The notes under the pieces are model-generated. The model had not been told where the DNA came from and did no database searches. It was given only the letters and a program-made list of their open reading frames with translations. Both the position numbers and the translations under genes were made by a program. A stretch of DNA of 56,883 nucleotides from Stenotrophomonas geniculata ATCC 19374 = JCM 13324 (GTDB lineage: Bacteria; Pseudomonadota; Gammaproteobacteria; Xanthomonadales; Xanthomonadaceae): contig NZ_LLXT01000079.1 of NCBI RefSeq assembly GCF_001431625.1, forward strand, positions 1 through 56,883, written 5' to 3'. Below are positions 19,181 to 39,333 of this stretch, piece after piece (the first letter of the stretch is position 1; every line of letters begins with the position of its first letter).

Positions 19181-20371
19181 TTACTCGATGATCTTCGAGA
19201 CCACGCCGGCGCCGACGGTACGGCCGCCTTCGCGGATGGCGAAACGCAGGCCTTCGTCCATTGCCACCGGGTTGATCAGGGTGACGACCATCTTGACGTT
19301 GTCACCCGGCATCACCATTTCGACGCCTTCCGGCAGAGCAGCTGCGCCGGTGATGTCGGTGGTGCGGAAGTAGAACTGCGGACGGTAGCCGTTGAAGAAC
19401 GGGGTGTGACGGCCGCCCTCGTCCTTCGACAGGACGTAGACTTCGCCTTCGAACTTGGTGTGCGGCTTGATCGTGCCCGGCTTGGCCAGGACCTGGCCAC
19501 GCTCGACGTCGTCACGCTTGGTGCCGCGCAGCAGCAGGCCAGCGTTGTCGCCTGCCTGACCCTGGTCCAGCAGCTTGCGGAACATTTCAACGCCGGTCAC
19601 GGTGGTCTTCTGTACCGGACGGATGCCGACGATTTCGATTTCGTCGCCAACCTTGATCACGCCGCGCTCGATACGACCGGTCACCACGGTGCCGCGGCCC
19701 GAGATCGAGAACACGTCTTCCACCGGCATCAGGAACGGCTTGTCGATCGCGCGCTCCGGCTCCGGGATCCAGCTGTCCAGGGCGTCGACCAGCTTCAGGA
19801 TGGCCGGCACGCCGATGTCGCTCTGGTCGCCTTCCAGCGCCAGGCGGGCCGAACCGGCGATGATCGGGGTGTCGTCGCCCGGGAACTCGTACTTGCTCAG
19901 CAGTTCACGCACTTCCATCTCGACCAGCTCGAGCAGCTCGGCGTCGTCAACCATGTCGGCCTTGTTCAGGAACACGACGATGTACGGCACGCCGACCTGA
20001 CGCGACAGCAGGATGTGCTCGCGGGTCTGCGGCATCGGGCCGTCAGCGGCCGAGCACACCAGGATCGCGCCGTCCATCTGGGCGGCACCGGTGATCATGT
20101 TCTTGACGTAGTCAGCGTGGCCCGGGCAATCGACGTGGGCGTAGTGACGGATCGGGGATTCGTATTCGACGTGCGCGGTCGAGATCGTGATACCACGCGC
20201 CTTTTCTTCCGGAGCGGCGTCGATCGAGGAGTAATCCTTGAACTCGCCACCGAAGCGCTCGGCACCGATCTTGGTCAGTGCAGCGGTCAGCGTGGTCTTG
20301 CCGTGATCGACGTGACCGATGGTGCCGACGTTGACGTGCGGCTTGGTGCGCTCGAACTTACCCTTTGCCAT
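19181..20371 (-). CDS. tuf: Elongation factor Tu, copy 1
   Basis: GTPase that brings aminoacyl-tRNA to the ribosomal A site. The 396-residue product has G1 GHVDHGKT (residues 19-26), G3 DCPGH and G4 NKAD, then the two beta-barrel domains, with the canonical length. The translation appears identical to copy 2 at 36600-37790; DNA differences seen are scattered synonymous changes. It is the last gene of the str operon, 52 bp after fusA. Confidence 0.99.
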   Translation of the reverse strand: MAKGKFERTKPHVNVGTIGHVDHGKTTLTAALTKIGAERFGGEFKDYSSIDAAPEEKARGITISTAHVEYESPIRHYAHVDCPGHADYVKNMITGAAQMDGAILVCSAADGPMPQTREHILLSRQVGVPYIVVFLNKADMVDDAELLELVEMEVRELLSKYEFPGDDTPIIAGSARLALEGDQSDIGVPAILKLVDALDSWIPEPERAIDKPFLMPVEDVFSISGRGTVVTGRIERGVIKVGDEIEIVGIRPVQKTTVTGVEMFRKLLDQGQAGDNAGLLLRGTKRDDVERGQVLAKPGTIKPHTKFEGEVYVLSKDEGGRHTPFFNGYRPQFYFRTTDITGAAALPEGVEMVMPGDNVKMVVTLINPVAMDEGLRFAIREGGRTVGAGVVSKIIE

Positions 20372-20423
20372 TGTTCTATACCTTGATTGTTCGTAAGTGG
20401 TTTCAAGAGAGGCTGAGCGAAGC

Positions 20424-22565
<2,142 letters not shown>

Positions 22566-22706
22566 GGGAGCCTCTCAGATTTCTTGGATTTCGGATGGCC
22601 GAACGCCGCCTTTCGGCGGCCTTCGGATTGGCGCAGCCCTTCTGGGACCGCGAGGCAGCACGCACCGAAGTGGTGCTGCCCTGCCTGTTTTACAAGGCCG
22701 TCAAAC

Positions 22707-23180
22707 TCACCAGCGGTAGTGGGCGAATGCCTTGTTGGCTTCGGCCATGCGGTGGGTTTCTTCGCGCTTCTTGATGGCGCCGCCACGGTTTTCCGAGGCG
22801 TCGATCAGTTCAGCAGCCAGCTTCTTCGGCATGGTGTTCTCACCACGCTTGCGCGCGGAGTCGATCAGCCAGCGCATGGCCAGAGCCATCTTGCGCGACG
22901 AACGCACTTCGACCGGCACCTGGTAGGTGGCACCACCGACGCGGCGCGACTTGACTTCGACCGCCGGAGCGACGTTGTCCAGAGCCTTCTGCACCAGCTC
23001 AATGGCGTTGGCGCTGCTGTTCTTCTCGGTGATCACGTCCATGGCGCCGTACACGATCTTTTCGGCGACGGACTTCTTGCCGCTCTGCATGACCATGTTG
23101 ATGAAGCGGGCGATGGTTTCGCTTCCGTGCTTCGGATCGGGCAGGACGGAACGCTGCGGAGTATTACCCTTACGCGACAT
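22707..23180 (-). CDS. rpsG: 30S ribosomal protein S7
   Basis: Initiates assembly of the 30S head and, in E. coli, represses the str operon. The 157-residue product starts [20 protein letters not shown] and contains [19 protein letters not shown] and the C-terminal [21 protein letters not shown] region. It lies 12 bp after rpsL. Confidence 0.98.
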   Translation of the reverse strand: MSRKGNTPQRSVLPDPKHGSETIARFINMVMQSGKKSVAEKIVYGAMDVITEKNSSANAIELVQKALDNVAPAVEVKSRRVGGATYQVPVEVRSSRKMALAMRWLIDSARKRGENTMPKKLAAELIDASENRGGAIKKREETHRMAEANKAFAHYRW

Positions 23181-23192
23181 AGTGCTCTCTCC

Positions 23193-23567
23193 TTATGCCT
23201 TCGGACGCTTGGCGCCGTACTTGGAACGGGCCTGGCGACGCTTGGCAACGCCGGCGGCGTCGAGCGAGCCACGAACGGTGTGGTAACGCACACCCGGCAG
23301 GTCCTTGACGCGACCGCCGCGGATCAGGACCACGGAGTGCTCCTGCAGGTTGTGGCCTTCACCACCGATGTAGGAAATCACTTCTTCCTGGTTGGTCAGG
23401 CGGACCTTGGCAACCTTGCGCAGAGCCGAGTTCGGCTTCTTCGGAGTGGTGGTGTAGACACGGGTGCAGACGCCACGGCGCTGCGGGCACTTGTCGAGCG
23501 CCGGCGAGGCACTCTTGTAGGTGGTCGCTTGCCGCGGCTTGCGGACCAGCTGGTTGATCGTCGCCAT
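23193..23567 (-). CDS. rpsL: 30S ribosomal protein S12
   Basis: Decoding-centre protein and the streptomycin target. The 124-residue product starts [13 protein letters not shown] and has the [17 protein letters not shown] loop with the wild-type Lys (E. coli K43) and the [17 protein letters not shown] loop with the second wild-type Lys (K88). No known target-site resistance change is present. It is the first gene of the str operon, behind its own promoter. Confidence 0.98.
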
Positions 23568-23624
23568 CAGTAGGTTCTTCTGATTGGTGGCCGGAAAATC
23601 CGACCAGAGATGCGGAAATGTTAA

Positions 23625-23648
23625 AGCAGGCCAAAATTCTGGCCTGCT
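23625..23648 (-). promoter_or_regulatory. Hairpin in the rpsL leader
   Basis: AGCAGGCCA pairs with TGGCCTGCT (9 bp, six-base loop) 11 bp after the rpsL -10 box; the minus strand continues TTAACATTT. The stem is near the 5' end of the str transcript, which suggests an mRNA-stability or attenuation role. Confidence 0.5.
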
Positions 23649-23658
23649 GAGACAGACG

Positions 23659-23688
23659 ATTGTAGCAACCCGTCAGGAAAGCAGTCAA
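23659..23688 (-). promoter_or_regulatory. str-operon (rpsL) promoter
   Basis: TTGACT-18 nt-TACAAT on the minus strand, about 90 bp upstream of the rpsL start and 163 bp after the rpoC stop. It would drive rpsL-rpsG-fusA-tuf apart from rpoBC. Confidence 0.75.
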
Positions 23689-23799
23689 ACGCCTCCTGTC
23701 AAGCCCGTTCCTGATCCTGGAACGTTACTGGGGGGCCTCCATGTACCCCGTTCAGGTTGGCCGGGGCGATCGCGGACGATCTCCCCTGCCCTTTCCCTA

Positions 23800-23843
23800 C
23801 CCGTCGATGAACCGACGGGGTGGTCCGGCCTTGCGGCCGGACC
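23800..23843 (-). terminator. Tandem hairpins after rpoC
   Basis: Two perfect stems follow the rpoC stop: GGTCCGGCC-TTGC-GGCCGGACC (23822-23843) and CCCGTCG-ATGAAC-CGACGGG (23800-23819). Neither has a U-run on the minus strand. They mark the 3' end of rpoBC and could be rho-independent stops of low efficiency or 3' stabilisers. Confidence 0.55.
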
Positions 23844-23850
23844 GGATACC

Positions 23851-28074
<4,224 letters not shown>

Positions 28075-28161
28075 GGTGTTCTCCAGAAGGAGGAATGCTG
28101 TGTCGATGGGCTTTCAGTTCACTGCCAGCGGCGCGGCGGCGGACCGCCGCGCCGGCATGGA

Positions 28162-32316
<4,155 letters not shown>

Positions 32317-32642
32317 GAGGTCTTCCACCTTGTTGTGCGGATCGTGCGCCCACGATCCGAAGGGAACTTGAAATTGTCAGTTGGAAGTCGCTGGTATTGC
32401 CGGCACCAGCACGCCTTCTCCCGCTACTTCCAACTGCCAACTCGTCTGCATCCACCCCCCCGCTGCCGCGCGCTGCGCTGGCCGGCCGGGGTCTGACCGC
32501 AGCCCGTGTTGGGCTTTTTGCCGCTCGTTACATCCACGCGTGGCGTGGATCTACAACACTGCAACAACGACCAAAGGCCGGGGGCTTACGCCCCCAGCCT
32601 TGGCTGCATCGCCGTGAATCGGTGACGATGCAAGGTAACTGC
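32317..32642 (-). promoter_or_regulatory. rplL-rpoB spacer with attenuator-like and nested stems
   Basis: Gene-free 326 bp. After rplL comes a strong stem, AAGGC-TGGGGGC paired with GCCCCC-GGCCTT (32574-32602), then a SMAG hairpin. Close to rpoB there is a nested structure: CAGTTGGAAGT (32378-32388) pairs with ACTTCCAACTG (32426-32436) around an inner GCTGGT/ACCAGC stem. In E. coli this gap holds a partial terminator and an RNase III site that set the ratio of L7/L12 to RNA polymerase. The layout here is similar, but processing is inferred. Confidence 0.6.
32532..32554 (-). repeat. SMAG-type REP element
   Basis: On the minus strand GTAG is followed by ATCCACGC-CAC-GCGTGGAT. The same hairpin sequence occurs twice at 56715-56804. 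It lies inside the rplL-rpoB spacer. Confidence 0.8.
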
Positions 32643-33011
32643 TTACTTGACTTCGACAGTCGCGCCAGCAGCTTCCAGGTCCTTCTTCATCTTCTCGGCG
32701 TCGTCCTTCGAAGCGCCTTCCTTCAGGACGCCACCGGCTTCGGCCAGGTCCTTCGCTTCCTTCAGGCCCAGGCCGGTGATGGCGCGGACGGCCTTGATGA
32801 CTTCGACCTTCTTGTCGCCGGCCGACTTCAGGGTGACGGTGAACTCGGTCTGCTCTTCAACAGCAGCAGCCGGGCCAGCGGCAGCAGCCACGGCAACCGG
32901 AGCAGCGGCGGAGACGCCGAACTTCTCTTCGATGGCCTTGACCAGCTCCATCACTTCCATCAGGGACTTCTCGGCGATGGCGTCGACGATCTGTTCGTTG
33001 GTAAGGGACAT
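32643..33011 (-). CDS. rplL: 50S ribosomal protein L7/L12
   Basis: Multi-copy stalk protein that recruits and activates translational GTPases. The 122-residue product has the N-terminal dimerisation domain ([20 protein letters not shown]), an Ala/Pro-rich hinge ([17 protein letters not shown]) and the C-terminal factor-binding domain ([20 protein letters not shown]). It lies 63 bp after rplJ. Confidence 0.98.
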   Translation of the reverse strand: MSLTNEQIVDAIAEKSLMEVMELVKAIEEKFGVSAAAPVAVAAAAGPAAAVEEQTEFTVTLKSAGDKKVEVIKAVRAITGLGLKEAKDLAEAGGVLKEGASKDDAEKMKKDLEAAGATVEVK

Positions 33012-33074
33012 GATTAATACCTTTGGATGATTTTCTGGGTTGAGGTTCCGTCAGGAACCACGGTAAGTCGAAAC

Positions 33075-33611
33075 TCAGGCGGTCTCGGCGGCCGGCTCGG
33101 CAGCGTCGGCGGCGACGTCGCCACCACCCTGCTTCTCGCCAACGGCCTTGATGGCGCGGGCAAACATCGTGACCGGCTCGGTCAGGACGCGGGCCAGCAT
33201 GGCCAGGGCCTGGTCGCGGGTCGGCAGCGAGGCCAGCACTTCGACGTGGCTTGCCGGGAACACTTCGCCACCGATGGCGACGACCTTAGCCTTCAGCTTG
33301 TCGTTGCCCTTGGCGGCTTCCTTGATCAGGCGACCGGCAGCGCCGGGCTCCTCGAGCGAGAACGCGTACAGCAGCGGACCAACCATCTGGTCCTGGGCGA
33401 CTGCGAACTCGGTGCCTTCAACGGCGCGCGAAGCCAGGGTGTTCTTGACAACCTTCAAGAAAACACCGGTTTCACGAGCCTGCTTGCGCATCGCGGTCAT
33501 CTGGGCGACCGTGGTGCCAGCGTATTCGGCTGCGATCAAGGAGTGGGCCTTGGCGGCGACGTCTGCCAGCTCGGCGACTACTTCTTGCTTCTGGGACAGA
33601 TTGAGAGCCAT
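33075..33611 (-). CDS. rplJ: 50S ribosomal protein L10
   Basis: Anchors the L7/L12 dimers to 23S rRNA and, in E. coli, represses its own mRNA. The 178-residue product starts [20 protein letters not shown] and ends in an Ala-rich stalk-binding helix. A strong AGGAGG box precedes the ATG. It lies 386 bp after rplA, behind a long leader. Confidence 0.98.
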   Translation of the reverse strand: MALNLSQKQEVVAELADVAAKAHSLIAAEYAGTTVAQMTAMRKQARETGVFLKVVKNTLASRAVEGTEFAVAQDQMVGPLLYAFSLEEPGAAGRLIKEAAKGNDKLKAKVVAIGGEVFPASHVEVLASLPTRDQALAMLARVLTEPVTMFARAIKAVGEKQGGGDVAADAAEPAAETA

Positions 33612-33997
33612 TGCACTCCTCCTATTGAACTCCGCTTACGGCTCCTGCCGTGTGCGGTCCTGTGCGGCATCCGTCCTGGACGCCGGGAACATCGGGATGA
33701 TGTTCCGGGGGTGGGCCGTTCTAGACCTGGAGTGGGCCAACCTGGGAAACCCAGACGTGCGTGAACCAGAAAAACTCCAGAAGGGCACCATCTACGCAGG
33801 GTGATTCCGGGGAATCGATTAAGCGCTCATGACTGCTCCGGCGGCGACTCCTTGCCAGATCGAGCTTCCGTGCCCGTCGCCGGTATTGCCACGACCGCGC
33901 CTGCGGTCTTTGACGGCTACCGCGGGCGATGCACTGCCAGCGATGCCTTCAAATGTCACGGTCACGGCACCGAAGGTACCGTGACCGCTTGAAACAA
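33612..33997 (-). promoter_or_regulatory. rplA-rplJ spacer: candidate L10 leader
   Basis: Gene-free 386 bp. Just after rplA lies a strong hairpin, GGTCACGGYACC pairing across a four-base loop (33960-33986), which could reduce read-through or protect the rplKA mRNA. Further on is the stem GGAACATC-GGGAT-GATGTTCC (33686-33706), in front of the AGGAGG of rplJ. In enterobacteria L10-(L12)4 binds this leader and blocks rplJ translation. I infer an equivalent leader from place and size only. No convincing promoter was found. Confidence 0.5.
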
Positions 33998-34696
33998 TTA
34001 CTTCAGGGTCAGCGACGACTGGTCGACGGTGACGCCCGGGCCCATCGTCGAGCTGACCGAAACCTTCTGCAGGTAGGTGCCCTTCGAGGTGGCCGGCTTG
34101 GCCTTGATCAGGTCCAGCAGCAGCGCGGTCAGGTTCGACTTCAGCGCGTCTTCGGCGAAGTCGGCCTTGCCGATGGTGCAGTGGATGATGCCGGCCTTGT
34201 CGGTGCGGTAACGGACCTGACCCGACTTGGCGTTCTTCACGGCTTCACCCGGGTTCGGGGAAACGGTGCCGACCTTCGGGTTCGGCATCAGGCCGCGCGG
34301 GCCCAGCACGGTGCCCAGCTTACCGACGACGCGCATGGCGTCCGGGGTCGCGATGACGACGTCGTAGTTCAGATCGCCGGCCTGCATCTTCTCGGCCAGG
34401 TCATCCATACCGACGGCTTCGGCGCCAGCGGCCAGGGCTTCGTCAGCCTTGGCACCGGCCGGAGCGAACACGGCGACGCGGACCGACTTGCCGGTACCGG
34501 CCGGCAGCACGGTGGAGCCACGGACCTGCTGGTCGGACTTCTTCGCATCGACGCCCAGGCGCACAGCGACGTCGATCGACTCGACGAACTTGGCCTTGGT
34601 GGCGCTCTTCAGGATGTTGATCGCGTCCTCGAAGGCGTATGCCTTACCCGGAACGACGGCGGCCTTGATGGCCTTCTCACGCTTGGTCTGTGCCAT
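33998..34696 (-). CDS. rplA: 50S ribosomal protein L1
   Basis: Forms the mobile L1 stalk that escorts deacylated tRNA from the E site. In E. coli it represses rplK-rplA. The 232-residue product has the conserved [16 protein letters not shown] motif and starts [14 protein letters not shown]. It lies 4 bp after rplK. Confidence 0.98.
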   Translation of the reverse strand: MAQTKREKAIKAAVVPGKAYAFEDAINILKSATKAKFVESIDVAVRLGVDAKKSDQQVRGSTVLPAGTGKSVRVAVFAPAGAKADEALAAGAEAVGMDDLAEKMQAGDLNYDVVIATPDAMRVVGKLGTVLGPRGLMPNPKVGTVSPNPGEAVKNAKSGQVRYRTDKAGIIHCTIGKADFAEDALKSNLTALLLDLIKAKPATSKGTYLQKVSVSSTMGPGVTVDQSSLTLK

Positions 34697-34700
34697 CTTA

Positions 34701-35129
34701 TTAACCCTCCACCACGAGGCCCATGGAACGGGCAGAGCCAGCGATGGTACGCACGGCGGCGTCCAGATCGGCGGCAGTCAGATCCGGTTCCTTCGCCTTG
34801 GCGATCTCTTCCAGCTGCTTACGGGTGACCTTGCCGACCTTCTCGGTGTTCGGGCGCTTGGAGCCCGACGAGATGCCAGCGGCCTTCTTCAGCAGGGTGG
34901 TGGCCGGGGTGCTCTTGGTGATGAAGGTGAACGTACGGTCCGAGTAGGCCGTGATGATCACCGGAACCGGCAGGCCCGGCTCGAGCTTCTGCGTGGCAGC
35001 GTTGAACGCCTTGCAGAATTCCATGATGTTCAGACCGCGCTGACCCAGCGCAGGACCGACCGGCGGCGAGGGGTTGGCCTGACCGGCCTTCACCTGCAGC
35101 TTGATGTAACCGACAACTTTCTTTGCCAT
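34701..35129 (-). CDS. rplK: 50S ribosomal protein L11
   Basis: Part of the GTPase-associated centre, binding 23S rRNA with the stalk. The 142-residue product has the N-terminal Pro-rich region ([27 protein letters not shown] area) and the C-terminal RNA-binding domain ending [12 protein letters not shown]. It is the first gene of the rplKAJL unit with its own promoter. Confidence 0.98.
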   Translation of the reverse strand: MAKKVVGYIKLQVKAGQANPSPPVGPALGQRGLNIMEFCKAFNAATQKLEPGLPVPVIITAYSDRTFTFITKSTPATTLLKKAAGISSGSKRPNTEKVGKVTRKQLEEIAKAKEPDLTAADLDAAVRTIAGSARSMGLVVEG

Positions 35130-35224
35130 GTGAGTACTCTCCGGGTGCTAGCGCCTTTCGACAACAGGCTCCCCATCGGACCGGGAATCACGCGTCCCGG
35201 CATCGCGTTTTGAAATCATGCTGA

Positions 35225-35244
35225 AGGCCACCTTGCGGTGGCCT
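35225..35244 (-). promoter_or_regulatory. Hairpin in the rplK leader
   Basis: AGGCCACC-TTGC-GGTGGCCT, a perfect 8-bp stem, lies about 95 nt upstream of rplK and 33 bp after its -10 box. It could take part in L1 feedback or mRNA protection. Confidence 0.45.
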
Positions 35245-35276
35245 CGTCCTGCTGGCTTCCCAGCGGGGAGCCGCGC

Positions 35277-35285
35277 ACTATATCA
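35277..35285 (-). promoter_or_regulatory. rplK promoter (extended -10)
   Basis: TGATATAGT on the minus strand is an extended -10 element (TGn before TATAGT). No good -35 hexamer is seen, as is usual for extended -10 promoters. It lies between the nusG hairpins and rplK and would start rplKAJL-rpoBC. Confidence 0.6.
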
Positions 35286-35324
35286 GGTTTTCTCTTCACA
35301 TGCCTGAAGCGGCACGTAAACGAG

Positions 35325-35349
35325 AGAAACCGGGCCAAGCCCGGTTTCT
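35325..35349 (-). terminator. Hairpin after nusG
   Basis: AGAAACCGGGC-CAA-GCCCGGTTTCT is a perfect 11-bp stem 37 bp past the nusG stop. It is followed by CTCG on the minus strand with no long U-run. A SMAG hairpin lies between it and nusG. The most likely role is the end of the secE-nusG transcript. Confidence 0.65.
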
Positions 35350-35355
35350 TGTCCG

Positions 35356-35379
35356 GAGTCGAGCATGGCTCGACTCTAC
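35356..35379 (-). repeat. SMAG-type REP element
   Basis: On the minus strand GTAG precedes the perfect hairpin GAGTCGAGC-CAT-GCTCGACTC at 35356-35376, 8 bp after the nusG stop. Confidence 0.8.
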
Positions 35380-35386
35380 AATGGGA

Positions 35387-35947
35387 TCAGACGGCCTTTT
35401 CGACCTGGCCGAACTCGAGTTCGACCGGAGTGGCACGACCGAAGATCAGCACCGAGACGCGCAGACGGCTCTTCTCGTAGTTGACCTCTTCGACGACGCC
35501 ATTGAAATCGTTGAACGGGCCGTCGGTGACGCGGACCATCTGGCCCGGCTCGAACAGCACCTTCGGACGCGGCTTCTCGACGCCTTCCTGAACGCGGTTC
35601 AGGATGGCTTCGGCCTCGGAATCGGCGATCGGCAGCGGACGGTCGGCCGTGCCGCCGATGAAGCCCATGACGCGCGGGGTTTCCTTGACCAGGTGCCAGC
35701 TTTCGTTGTCGATGCGCGGAATACCGGCTTCTTCGTGGGTCTCGATCTGGACCAGCACGTAACCCGGGAAGAACTTGCGCTCGGAGCGGCGCTTCTGGCC
35801 AGCGCGCATCTCGACCACTTCTTCGGTCGGGACCAGGACATCGCCGAAGCGCTCTTCCATGCCGTCACGGACGATGCGATCGCGCAGAGCCTGCGCCACC
35901 GACTTCTCGAAGCCCGAATAGGCGTGAACGACGTACCAACGCTTCAT
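35387..35947 (-). CDS. nusG: Transcription termination/antitermination protein NusG
   Basis: Binds RNA polymerase, suppresses pausing, and links it to Rho or to the S10-bearing ribosome. The 186-residue product starts [21 protein letters not shown], has the NGN domain ([13 protein letters not shown]) and a C-terminal KOW domain ([21 protein letters not shown]). It lies 10 bp after secE. Confidence 0.98.
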   Translation of the reverse strand: MKRWYVVHAYSGFEKSVAQALRDRIVRDGMEERFGDVLVPTEEVVEMRAGQKRRSERKFFPGYVLVQIETHEEAGIPRIDNESWHLVKETPRVMGFIGGTADRPLPIADSEAEAILNRVQEGVEKPRPKVLFEPGQMVRVTDGPFNDFNGVVEEVNYEKSRLRVSVLIFGRATPVELEFGQVEKAV

Positions 35948-35957
35948 GCAATTCTCC

Positions 35958-36371
35958 TTAGCGGCTCAGGAACAGCTGAATCAGCCACTGAATGACGTAA
36001 TCGAACCCACCCAGCAGCAGGCTGAGAATGGTTACCACCACCATCACGACCCAGGTCATGCGGATGGCTTCCTGGCGCGTCGGCCAGACCACCTTGCGCA
36101 GTTCGAAGCGCGACTCGGAGAGGAATTCGCGGGTGTCGCGCCCCTTGCCGGTCAGCATGAACACGCCGATACCGCCAACCAGACCGACTACAACCGCCAA
36201 CGCACGCAGCTGACCCGCCCACGCACCCAGCTGGGTGGCGCGACCGGAGTCGGCGGAGAACCAGAACCAGACGAACAGACCAGCCAGCACCAGCAGCGAT
36301 GCGGCGACGTACTTGACGATATCCCCGCCATTGGCGGAGTTGTCCTTGGAGTGTTCGATCTTGCTATTCAT
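35958..36371 (-). CDS. secE: Protein translocase subunit SecE
   Basis: Clamps and stabilises SecY in the inner membrane. The 137-residue product has three hydrophobic segments, of about residues 17-39, 53-74 and 107-131. Between the second and third is the conserved cytoplasmic motif [17 protein letters not shown]. This is the longer, three-helix gammaproteobacterial form. It follows tRNA-Trp by about 49 bp and precedes nusG. Confidence 0.97.
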   Translation of the reverse strand: MNSKIEHSKDNSANGGDIVKYVAASLLVLAGLFVWFWFSADSGRATQLGAWAGQLRALAVVVGLVGGIGVFMLTGKGRDTREFLSESRFELRKVVWPTRQEAIRMTWVVMVVVTILSLLLGGFDYVIQWLIQLFLSR

Positions 36372-36420
36372 CCGGCTGTGTCTGCTTTAGCGGCCCAGGC
36401 CGCTGGATAAGGTGGGCAGA

Positions 36421-36496
<76 letters not shown>

Positions 36497-36599
36497 ACGT
36501 ATTGAAACTTGCCTTCCCTTAGACGGCGAAGGCGGACCGAGGTTCCCGGCCCGCCATTCGCGTAACCGGCGGCGCTATGCAACCACCGGTACTGCAGGC

Positions 36600-37790
36600 T
36601 TACTCGATGATCTTCGAGACCACGCCGGCGCCGACGGTACGGCCGCCTTCGCGGATGGCGAAGCGCAGGCCTTCGTCCATTGCCACCGGGTTGATCAGGG
36701 TGACGACCATCTTGACGTTGTCACCCGGCATCACCATTTCGACGCCTTCCGGCAGTGCAGCTGCGCCGGTGATGTCGGTGGTGCGGAAGTAGAACTGCGG
36801 ACGGTAGCCGTTGAAGAACGGGGTGTGACGGCCGCCTTCGTCCTTCGACAGGACGTAGACTTCGCCTTCGAACTTGGTGTGCGGCTTGATCGTGCCCGGC
36901 TTGGCCAGGACCTGGCCACGCTCGACGTCGTCACGCTTGGTGCCGCGCAGCAGCAGGCCAGCGTTGTCGCCTGCCTGGCCCTGGTCCAGCAGCTTGCGGA
37001 ACATTTCAACGCCGGTCACGGTGGTCTTCTGCACCGGACGGATGCCGACGATTTCGATTTCGTCGCCGACCTTGATCACGCCGCGCTCGATACGGCCGGT
37101 CACCACGGTGCCGCGGCCCGAGATCGAGAACACGTCTTCCACCGGCATCAGGAACGGCTTGTCGATCGCACGCTCCGGCTCCGGAATCCAGCTGTCCAGG
37201 GCATCGACCAGCTTCAGGATGGCCGGCACGCCGATGTCGCTCTGGTCGCCTTCCAGCGCCAGGCGGGCCGAACCGGCGATGATCGGGGTGTCGTCGCCCG
37301 GGAACTCGTACTTGCTCAGCAGTTCACGCACTTCCATCTCGACCAGCTCGAGCAGCTCGGCGTCGTCAACCATGTCGGCCTTGTTCAGGAACACGACGAT
37401 GTACGGCACGCCGACCTGACGCGACAGCAGGATGTGCTCGCGGGTCTGCGGCATCGGGCCGTCAGCGGCCGAGCACACCAGGATCGCGCCATCCATCTGG
37501 GCGGCACCGGTGATCATGTTCTTGACGTAGTCAGCGTGGCCCGGGCAGTCAACGTGGGCGTAGTGACGGATCGGGGATTCGTATTCGACGTGCGCGGTCG
37601 AGATCGTGATACCACGAGCCTTTTCTTCCGGCGCGGCGTCGATCGAGGAGTAGTCCTTGAACTCGCCACCGAAGCGCTCGGCACCGATCTTGGTCAGTGC
37701 GGCGGTCAGCGTGGTCTTGCCGTGGTCGACGTGACCGATGGTGCCGACATTGACGTGCGGCTTGGTGCGCTCGAACTTACCCTTGGCCAT
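36600..37790 (-). CDS. tuf: Elongation factor Tu, copy 2
   Basis: Second 396-residue EF-Tu with the same G1 [13 protein letters not shown] and NKAD motifs; the translation appears identical to copy 1 at 19181-20371. It sits in the tRNA-Tyr-Gly-Thr / tuf / tRNA-Trp / secE arrangement that matches tufB of E. coli, while copy 1 matches tufA. A terminator-like element is not obvious in the 103-bp gap to tRNA-Trp. Confidence 0.99.
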   Translation of the reverse strand: MAKGKFERTKPHVNVGTIGHVDHGKTTLTAALTKIGAERFGGEFKDYSSIDAAPEEKARGITISTAHVEYESPIRHYAHVDCPGHADYVKNMITGAAQMDGAILVCSAADGPMPQTREHILLSRQVGVPYIVVFLNKADMVDDAELLELVEMEVRELLSKYEFPGDDTPIIAGSARLALEGDQSDIGVPAILKLVDALDSWIPEPERAIDKPFLMPVEDVFSISGRGTVVTGRIERGVIKVGDEIEIVGIRPVQKTTVTGVEMFRKLLDQGQAGDNAGLLLRGTKRDDVERGQVLAKPGTIKPHTKFEGEVYVLSKDEGGRHTPFFNGYRPQFYFRTTDITGAAALPEGVEMVMPGDNVKMVVTLINPVAMDEGLRFAIREGGRTVGAGVVSKIIE

Positions 37791-37831
37791 GGCTGCTTAT
37801 CTCGAATTCGTCTGAGAGGTGATGCTTAAGA

Positions 37832-37907
<76 letters not shown>

Positions 37908-37956
37908 CGAGTTTTGCATTATGACATGAACTCGATAATATTCAAAGTTCATTCAA

Positions 37957-38030
<74 letters not shown>

Positions 38031-38054
38031 GCCGGGAATGTCACAACGTGAAAC

Positions 38055-38140
38055 TGGTGGAGGGAGGTGGATTCGAACCACCGAAGGCGTAAGCCAGCAG
38101 ATTTACAGTCTGCCCCCGTTGGCCGCTTGGGTATCCCTCC
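38055..38140 (-). tRNA. tRNA-Tyr (GTA)
   Basis: 86 nt with a long variable arm and encoded CCA, a class II tRNA. The acceptor arm is GGAGGGA/TCCCTCC with discriminator A, and the anticodon loop CTGTAAA has anticodon GTA. It is first in the tRNA/tuf/secE/nusG operon. Confidence 0.97.
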
Positions 38141-38196
38141 TTACCACCCCATTCCGTTGCCGCCGAAGCGTTGCGGTGTGTGGTGGTGAGCCGCTT

Positions 38197-38225
38197 ATTC
38201 TGCTGATGGGACGGGGGGCTGTCAA
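38197..38225 (-). promoter_or_regulatory. Promoter of the tRNA-Tyr/Gly/Thr-tuf-secE-nusG operon
   Basis: TTGACA-17 nt-CAGAAT on the minus strand, about 57 bp before tRNA-Tyr. Just upstream are two A-rich tracts (GAAAAAAGTGGAAAAAAG) placed like an UP element for the alpha subunit. A stable-RNA promoter of this kind is expected for a tRNA and tuf transcript. Confidence 0.8.
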
Positions 38226-38277
38226 CGCTTTTTTCCACTTTTTTCACACGCTGTCGCAAACCCATTGATACGCAAGG

Positions 38278-39294
38278 TTATTGCCCGGGGACCGGCAGGG
38301 TCTCGCTGGCGAAAATTGCGACATGAGGGACACCGTCGCCGCCAATCCAGCCCCGATACATGCCCTGGGTGTTGAACGGCGTGGCCATTTTTCCGTCTGC
38401 GGCGAGCACGATCGCACCACCGTCGCCGCCCATCTGTGGGATCGTCTCGTTGATCACGCCCTTGCCGGCCTGCTCCGGGCTCTGCCCCTGGTAACGCATG
38501 CGCGCGCAGATCTCGTGCGCGGCGGCAGTACGGATGTAGTACTCGCCCCAGCCGGTGCCAGACACCGCACATCGCGCGTCAGCCCAGGTACCGGCGCCGA
38601 TGATCGGCGAATCACCCACGCGCCCATAGCGCTTGTTGGTCATGCCACCGGTGGAGGTACCGGCGGCCAGGTGCCCCTGTGCATCCAATGCGACTGCACC
38701 GACGGTCCCGAAGTGCTTTGCGGTCTCCAGATCGGCATGCGCCTGGCCGCCGGCCTCTTCCTTCAGTGCACGCTGCAGCTGCTGCCAGCGCTTTTCCGTA
38801 CGGAAATAGGAGGGATCGACCAGAGAAATGCCCTGCTCGACCGCGAAGGCTTCGGCGCCCTGCCCGACCATCATCACATGCCTGGACTTCTGCATCACGG
38901 TCTGCGCCAGCAGGATCGGGTTGCGCACCCGCTGCACGCCCGCCACCGCGCCCGCCGCCTGGCTCGCGCCGTCCATGACGGCCGCATCCAGCTCGTTGTG
39001 GCCGTCGTGGGTGAACACCGCGCCCTTGCCGGCGTTGAAGGTGGGATCGTCCTCCAGCACGGTGATCGCGGCGGTGACAGCGGCCAGCGCGGGGCGACCC
39101 GCTGCCAGCTCCGCATGCCCCTTCAACAGGGCCGCCCGCAGCGCGTCACGTGCGGCCTTCTCCTCGGCCGGCGACAGGTCCTTGCGCTCGACGCCAGCGC
39201 CGCCGTGGATGACCAGCAGCGGCGAAGCCGCCGGTGCAGCCTGGACAAGCGTGGGCAGGGACAACAGTGCGGACAGCGCCAGGCGCAGTTTCAT
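38278..39294 (-). CDS. Exported isoaspartyl peptidase / L-asparaginase (Ntn-hydrolase)
   Basis: Ntn-hydrolase that cleaves beta-aspartyl dipeptides and, in some members, asparagine. The 338-residue product has a signal peptide (residues 1 to about 20, ending VQAAPA), IHGGAG at 29-34, NAGKGAVF near 87, the autoprocessing site Gly196-Thr197 (KHFGTVGAVALD) and the substrate loops GTSTGGMTNKRYGRVGDSP and TGWGE. Thr197 becomes the nucleophile of the beta subunit. Length is typical. It lies 138 bp downstream of a cyanophycinase on the same strand, which points to beta-Asp-Arg or beta-Asp-Lys dipeptides as substrates. That substrate is inferred. Confidence 0.9.
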   Translation of the reverse strand: MKLRLALSALLSLPTLVQAAPAASPLLVIHGGAGVERKDLSPAEEKAARDALRAALLKGHAELAAGRPALAAVTAAITVLEDDPTFNAGKGAVFTHDGHNELDAAVMDGASQAAGAVAGVQRVRNPILLAQTVMQKSRHVMMVGQGAEAFAVEQGISLVDPSYFRTEKRWQQLQRALKEEAGGQAHADLETAKHFGTVGAVALDAQGHLAAGTSTGGMTNKRYGRVGDSPIIGAGTWADARCAVSGTGWGEYYIRTAAAHEICARMRYQGQSPEQAGKGVINETIPQMGGDGGAIVLAADGKMATPFNTQGMYRGWIGGDGVPHVAIFASETLPVPGQ

Positions 39295-39333
39295 CGGGTA
39301 CGTCTCCAGCAGGCGGGCAAGGGAGGCATCATC

